Shown here piece after piece: positions 60,944 to 64,000 of a stretch of DNA of 64,000 nucleotides. Made by a program: the position numbers and the translations under genes. The notes below the pieces were generated by a model that was not told where the DNA came from, did not search any database, and was given only the letters and a program-made list of their open reading frames with translations. The DNA lies in contig NZ_CP138995.1 of the NCBI RefSeq assembly GCF_044596045.1, positions 3,844,001 through 3,908,000 on the forward strand, in the 5' to 3' direction. The DNA is from Flagellimonas sp947499585 (lineage in GTDB: Bacteria; Bacteroidota; Bacteroidia; Flavobacteriales; Flavobacteriaceae). Position 1 is the first letter of the stretch, and every line of letters starts with the position of its first letter.

Positions 60944-61654
60944 ATGGGATGCGCCAAGCGATTTCCTTGTTTTGTTTTTTTTGTAGCATTCTTTTTAAGT
61001 ACCACAATCTCCTACACCCAAACCAATAATGAAAACAGATCAGGTTCATGGCTTGTTCTTCATGGCAATAACAAAATACATGAAAACTGGAGCATTCCTA
61101 TTGTTGGGATTCTTAGACATCATGATCTGTTTGAAAAGCATGAATTTGCCTTTGTAAGAACCGGGGTATCTTATAAATTAAATGAATCATCAACTTTTAC
61201 TACAGGCGTTGCTTTTTTAAGCTCAAAAAACTATACCGGATCTCAGGAATTTAAAAATGCAACCCAGTTTTGGGTATATGAGCAGTATACCTTAAAATCA
61301 AAATCTAAAACCAACATTATTTCCCATAGATGGCGATTAGAGACACGATGGAAAAAAAGCACTAACGACCTACACATAAATAATAGGGTAAGGTACCGCT
61401 TCCAATACATTAAACCCATATACAAGAATGTTCACATTAAATCTTTTAACGAACTCTTTTTAAATTTAGAAAGCCCTTTATTCAATCAGAACAGATTCTA
61501 TATAGGTTTGGGACAAACACTTTCTCCATCAGTTAAAATAGACATTGGGTATTTGAAAAATCATTTTAAAAATGATGACCATGATGTTGTTAGAATGTCC
61601 TTGACCTTTAAAACTGACTTTACAAAAAGGGAAGTCGCTGAGTTTGTAGACTAA
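60944..61654 (+). CDS. DUF2490 outer-membrane protein
   Basis: A 236-residue exported protein (signal peptide MGCAKRFPCFVFFVAFFLSTTISYTQ). DUF2490 strands follow: SGSWLVLHGNNKIHENWSIPIVGILRHHDLFEKHEFAFVRTGVSYKLNESSTFTTGVAF, then NIISHRWRLETRW, VRYRFQYI and a C-terminal region RFYIGLGQTLSPSVKIDIGYLKNHF. The pattern of short aromatic strands suggests an outer-membrane barrel or surface protein. Its function is not established. It has its own CRP/FNR-type promoter. Confidence 0.82.
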   Translation: MGCAKRFPCFVFFVAFFLSTTISYTQTNNENRSGSWLVLHGNNKIHENWSIPIVGILRHHDLFEKHEFAFVRTGVSYKLNESSTFTTGVAFLSSKNYTGSQEFKNATQFWVYEQYTLKSKSKTNIISHRWRLETRWKKSTNDLHINNRVRYRFQYIKPIYKNVHIKSFNELFLNLESPLFNQNRFYIGLGQTLSPSVKIDIGYLKNHFKNDDHDVVRMSLTFKTDFTKREVAEFVD

Positions 61655-61693
61655 AACAGTTCAACTTTTTAAAAGACTATTTACCTATCTGAA

Positions 61694-61737
61694 CTGATTA
61701 TTATCATATTTTTTGATATCTGTCCTATCTAACTTTA
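61694..61737 (+). promoter_or_regulatory. CRP/FNR-type activated promoter of tonB
   Basis: CTGAT-TATT-ATCAT at 61694-61707 is centred exactly 33 bp upstream of TAACTTTA at 61730-61737 (one base from TAnnTTTG). The site ends 53 nt before the start codon. Confidence 0.58.
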
Positions 61738-61759
61738 TATCAGTTAAATAAGAAAAGTC

Positions 61760-62482
61760 ATGAAACCAAAAAAGAATCCAAACGCAGATATAGGGCGCAA
61801 TAGCGGTCTCTATTTTATGATAGGTCTTACTTCTATATTGTTTGTAACATGGCAATCATTTGAAGTGAAGACATACGAGAAAGAATCCAAAGTTTTGGAA
61901 ATAGCTCAGGTAACGGATGATCTTAAAGAGGACGTTCCTATAACTGAAATTGTAAAAACCACACCTCCCCCGCCACCCCCATCCGCTCCAGATGTAATTG
62001 AAATTGTAGAAGACGTAGAGGATGTGGAAGAAACTGTTATTGAAAGCACAGAAAGTAGTCAAGAAATTTATATTGAAGATGCTATCAGCGTAGATGATGT
62101 AGAAGTGGAAGAAGTAGAGGAAGAGGAGATAGTCCCTTTTGCAGTCATTGAAAATGTTCCCGTATTCCCAGGATGTGAAAATTTACAAACTGAGGAGGAA
62201 CGTAAGGCATGCTTTAGCAAGAAAGTGCAAGAACACATCATAAAAAACTTCAAATATCCGCCAACGGCCCTTGAAATGCGAATATCAGGGAAGGTATATG
62301 TCCAGTTTGTAATAGACTCTCAAGGAAGAGTGAAAAACATTCAAAAAAGAGGGCCTGATCGATTGTTGGAAAAAGAAGCAGCACGTATCATTGCGGCTTT
62401 ACCAACTGTAAAACCTGGAATACAACGTGGAAAACCGGTTAAGGTAAAATATGCCATTCCTATAAATTTTGTATTGCAATAA
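61760..62482 (+). CDS. TonB-family energy transducer
   Basis: A 240-residue protein. A cytoplasmic start (MKPKKNPNADIGRNSG) and one membrane helix (LYFMIGLTSILFVTW) are followed by a periplasmic linker with TTPPPPPPSAP and acidic repeats (EDVEDVEETVIESTESSQEIYIEDAISVDDVEVEEVEEEE). The TonB C-terminal domain ends it (FKYPPTALEMRISGKVYVQFVIDSQGRVKNIQKRGPDRLLEKEAARIIAALPTVKPGIQRGKPVKVKYAIPINFVL). It couples the ExbB-ExbD proton motor to outer-membrane receptors. The helix lacks the His of E. coli TonB (Bacteroidetes form). A strong terminator follows. Confidence 0.9.
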   Translation: MKPKKNPNADIGRNSGLYFMIGLTSILFVTWQSFEVKTYEKESKVLEIAQVTDDLKEDVPITEIVKTTPPPPPPSAPDVIEIVEDVEDVEETVIESTESSQEIYIEDAISVDDVEVEEVEEEEIVPFAVIENVPVFPGCENLQTEEERKACFSKKVQEHIIKNFKYPPTALEMRISGKVYVQFVIDSQGRVKNIQKRGPDRLLEKEAARIIAALPTVKPGIQRGKPVKVKYAIPINFVLQ

Positions 62483-62493
62483 ACCTTTAAAGA

Positions 62494-62531
62494 AAAAAGG
62501 CGGTTCATGATTATTAATGAACCGCCTTTTT
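62494..62531. terminator. Bidirectional terminator between tonB and the AspA-like gene
   Basis: A perfect 15-bp stem (AAAAAGGCGGTTCAT with its complement) and an 8-nt loop, with A- and T-runs on both sides. It lies between convergent genes. Confidence 0.92.
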
Positions 62532-62535
62532 ATAT

Positions 62536-63732
62536 TTAAAACCAATCTGTATTTAGGTATTCTTCATTCTTGGAAGCAATTTCCCTGCTTTTAACCACCA
62601 AATGCGTTTTATCCAGTTGTCTTGCTCTATAACCAAGTAAATGAAAAATAGATTTAGCTAGAAATCTAGCAACTCTTTGGTCAACCAACATGGCATCCTT
62701 TTTAAGGGATTCCCATTTAATACCGGGGAATTTTACCAAAAGATGATCTGCCTTTAATTTTCTAAGTCCTTTTGAAGCCCATAAAAGCATTGTAGGGATT
62801 GACCTTATATAATAAAAACCTTCACTGCCCTGATTCTGATATAGGGGCATAAAAATTTGTCTATTCCCTTTTGCTTTTAAAATGCAGTAATTATCCATGG
62901 CAACATCTCTTCCATTTGGTATTTTTTGAAAGTTGACAAATCCAGGTAACATCTTAAAATCGCTCCCTTTCTCTATATTGTATTGATAGTAGATTTCGTA
63001 AAATTTATTAGATACTTTTCCTGATTTCAAAACCATGCTTTTGAGAATGGTCTGCTCACTTTTAGATAAGTTAACTGACTCTGTAAGACCTAAGGTAAAG
63101 TGGATAAAATCAATACAATTTTTGATAGCGCTTACCTCATCATGTTGACCACTCTCATACCCCAAGGAGACATACCCCAATTCATTTATAAAACTCAACA
63201 GAGCACCTTCTAAATATTCCTCAATCCCTAAAACAATAGGCAGTGGGTAGTTTGAGGCAAACTTTCTATTCAAAAGGCTATCATTTAAAACAACAAAAGG
63301 AGATGTTTCGCTTGAAGTGGTATGCAGGTCTATAAAATAAAGAGGAGAAGCACTCTTCTTAAGTATTTCACTCAATAACTCATGTAATTCAAACAATTCA
63401 TTTTCATCACCTTTAAGCCCTTCTTTTTTTTGTTGGATATGCTTCACTTTTTCTGGAGACCAAATCCTATTTAAGTCTTCATCGAGAAATCTAACATTTT
63501 TTTCCAGTGCTCTTAGATTTCCCGCTATGGCATAAACTTCGCCCAGAATAGACCTTTGTTGAAGCTTCAATTCACGCATAACATGTTTAAGCGCAAATAT
63601 TCCGGCTGGTTCATTCCCATGTATCCCCGCAAAAAAAACTACCGTTGGGCCTTCTTTTTCACCCTTTAAATGGTCTATAATCCGCCCTATTTCCAATGTC
63701 TCATCAAGGGCCGTGCTATACACTTTTGACAT
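62536..63732 (-). CDS. Succinylglutamate desuccinylase/aspartoacylase-family metallohydrolase
   Basis: A 398-residue M14-like zinc enzyme. The family motif FFAGIHGNEPAGIFALKHVM gives zinc-binding His and Glu, FIDLHTTSSETSPF the next His, and YESGQHDEVSAI the region with the catalytic glutamate. The C-terminal ~130 residues (QRVARFLAKSIFHLLGYRARQL and before) form an extra domain. Such enzymes remove acyl groups from amino acids or small peptides. Its start codon lies one base from the stop of the CBS gene, so the two are translationally coupled. Confidence 0.88.
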   Translation of the reverse strand: MSKVYSTALDETLEIGRIIDHLKGEKEGPTVVFFAGIHGNEPAGIFALKHVMRELKLQQRSILGEVYAIAGNLRALEKNVRFLDEDLNRIWSPEKVKHIQQKKEGLKGDENELFELHELLSEILKKSASPLYFIDLHTTSSETSPFVVLNDSLLNRKFASNYPLPIVLGIEEYLEGALLSFINELGYVSLGYESGQHDEVSAIKNCIDFIHFTLGLTESVNLSKSEQTILKSMVLKSGKVSNKFYEIYYQYNIEKGSDFKMLPGFVNFQKIPNGRDVAMDNYCILKAKGNRQIFMPLYQNQGSEGFYYIRSIPTMLLWASKGLRKLKADHLLVKFPGIKWESLKKDAMLVDQRVARFLAKSIFHLLGYRARQLDKTHLVVKSREIASKNEEYLNTDWF

Positions 63733-63733
63733 G

Positions 63734-64000
63734 TTATATATCTACTTTACTGATGATTCCCACCAAATTAGAGCCTACACAAACTGGCAAACAGCCAATT
63801 TGATAATCATCCATTAACTTTTTTGCCGTTTCTATTTTAGTTCTTGGTTGCACAGTCACCACTTTTTTGATCATAAGGTCGGAAACCCTGGAATTTCTTT
63901 TTTTATGGTTCTTATCCAAGCCCTCAATATGACTCCAAGTTAAAAGACCCGCCAATTCTCCTTTTTCATTTTCAACTGGGATATGATGAATGTTGTTCCA
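63734..64000 (-). CDS. CBS-domain protein, 5' part outside the window
   Basis: The frame is open to the right edge; the visible part reads WNNIHHIPVENEKGELAGLLTWSHIEGLD, then VSDLMIKKVVTVQPRTKIETAKKLMDDYQIGCLPVCVGSNLVGIISKVDI. These are the end of one CBS repeat and a complete second one, the arrangement of a Bateman module that binds adenine nucleotides. The N-terminal function is not visible. It is coupled to the AspA-like gene downstream, perhaps as an adenylate-sensing partner. Confidence 0.85.
   Translation of the reverse strand, partial: WNNIHHIPVENEKGELAGLLTWSHIEGLDKNHKKRNSRVSDLMIKKVVTVQPRTKIETAKKLMDDYQIGCLPVCVGSNLVGIISKVDI

Noticed and set aside
1..64000. CRISPR arrays, insertion sequences or prophage genes
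   Set aside because: No regularly spaced repeats, transposase, integrase or phage structural genes were seen.

Overview
The window is a stretch of chromosome from a marine-type flavobacterium (Bacteroidetes, Flavobacteriaceae). The evidence is low GC, protein families typical of that group (GT117/DUF2723, DUF5916, DUF2490, DUF4097, paired ExbD proteins, HhH-tailed ribosomal protein S2), start codons without Shine-Dalgarno sequences, and several copies of the Bacteroidetes -7 promoter element TAnnTTTG. The Muricauda/Maribacter neighbourhood would fit, but I cannot name a genus. I see no prophage, transposase, CRISPR array or rRNA. Both ends cut genes: a GT117 protein on the left and a CBS-domain protein on the right.

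Layout. 0-10.5 kb: GT117 membrane protein, a cysteine-free thioredoxin-like protein, a metallophosphoesterase, CutC, a glycosylasparaginase, DNA polymerase I and an esterase. 10.5-17.2 kb: the remnant of a MarR-type gene, an intact MarR regulator, and the tyrosine/homogentisate operon it faces (hppD, hmgA, fahA, flavin reductase-like protein, aminotransferase). A 24-bp perfect inverted repeat lies inside this operon. 17-20 kb: a DUF5916 outer-membrane protein. 20-28 kb: the translation cluster rplM-rpsI-rpsB-tsf ... pyrH-frr, split by a reverse-strand ECF sigma/anti-sigma/DUF4097 module. 28-34 kb: an RND/MMPL exporter, asnS, rpoN and a membrane protein. 34-38.6 kb: an outer-membrane barrel protein and an ExbB system with two duplicated ExbD pairs, then tRNA-Ser(GGA). 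38.7-47 kb: asparaginase, TatD, an aspartic protease, 2-oxoglutarate dehydrogenase E1/E2 and an amidohydrolase. 47-52 kb: envelope-sugar genes (galE, a DegT aminotransferase, kdtA) and a sugar transporter. 52-62.5 kb: a stress and central-carbon block (HPF-like hibernation factor, lipoprotein, anchored flavodoxin-like protein, usp-SLC13-pckA-pfkA operon, ROK kinase, DUF2490 protein, TonB). 62.5-64 kb: an AstE/AspA-type metalloenzyme and the CBS protein.

Most notable observation. In the 53-62 kb block, five promoters carry a CRP/FNR-type palindrome NTGAY-N4-RTCAN. Its centre lies 33 bp (34 in one case) upstream of the centre of a TAnnTTT(G/A) -7 element, which puts it near -40, the classical class II activator position. 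The sites precede hpf, the flavodoxin-like gene, the usp-SLC13-pckA-pfkA operon, the DUF2490 gene and tonB. This looks like an undescribed local regulon joining ribosome hibernation, carbon flux at PEP/fructose-6-phosphate, and envelope functions. The activator itself is not in the window.

Other points worth following are a MarR operator overlapping both divergent promoters of the tyrosine operon, a ROK kinase that has lost all three zinc cysteines, a cysteine cluster inserted in a DegT aminotransferase, the HhH-tailed S2, and the ECF/HEAT-repeat anti-sigma module.
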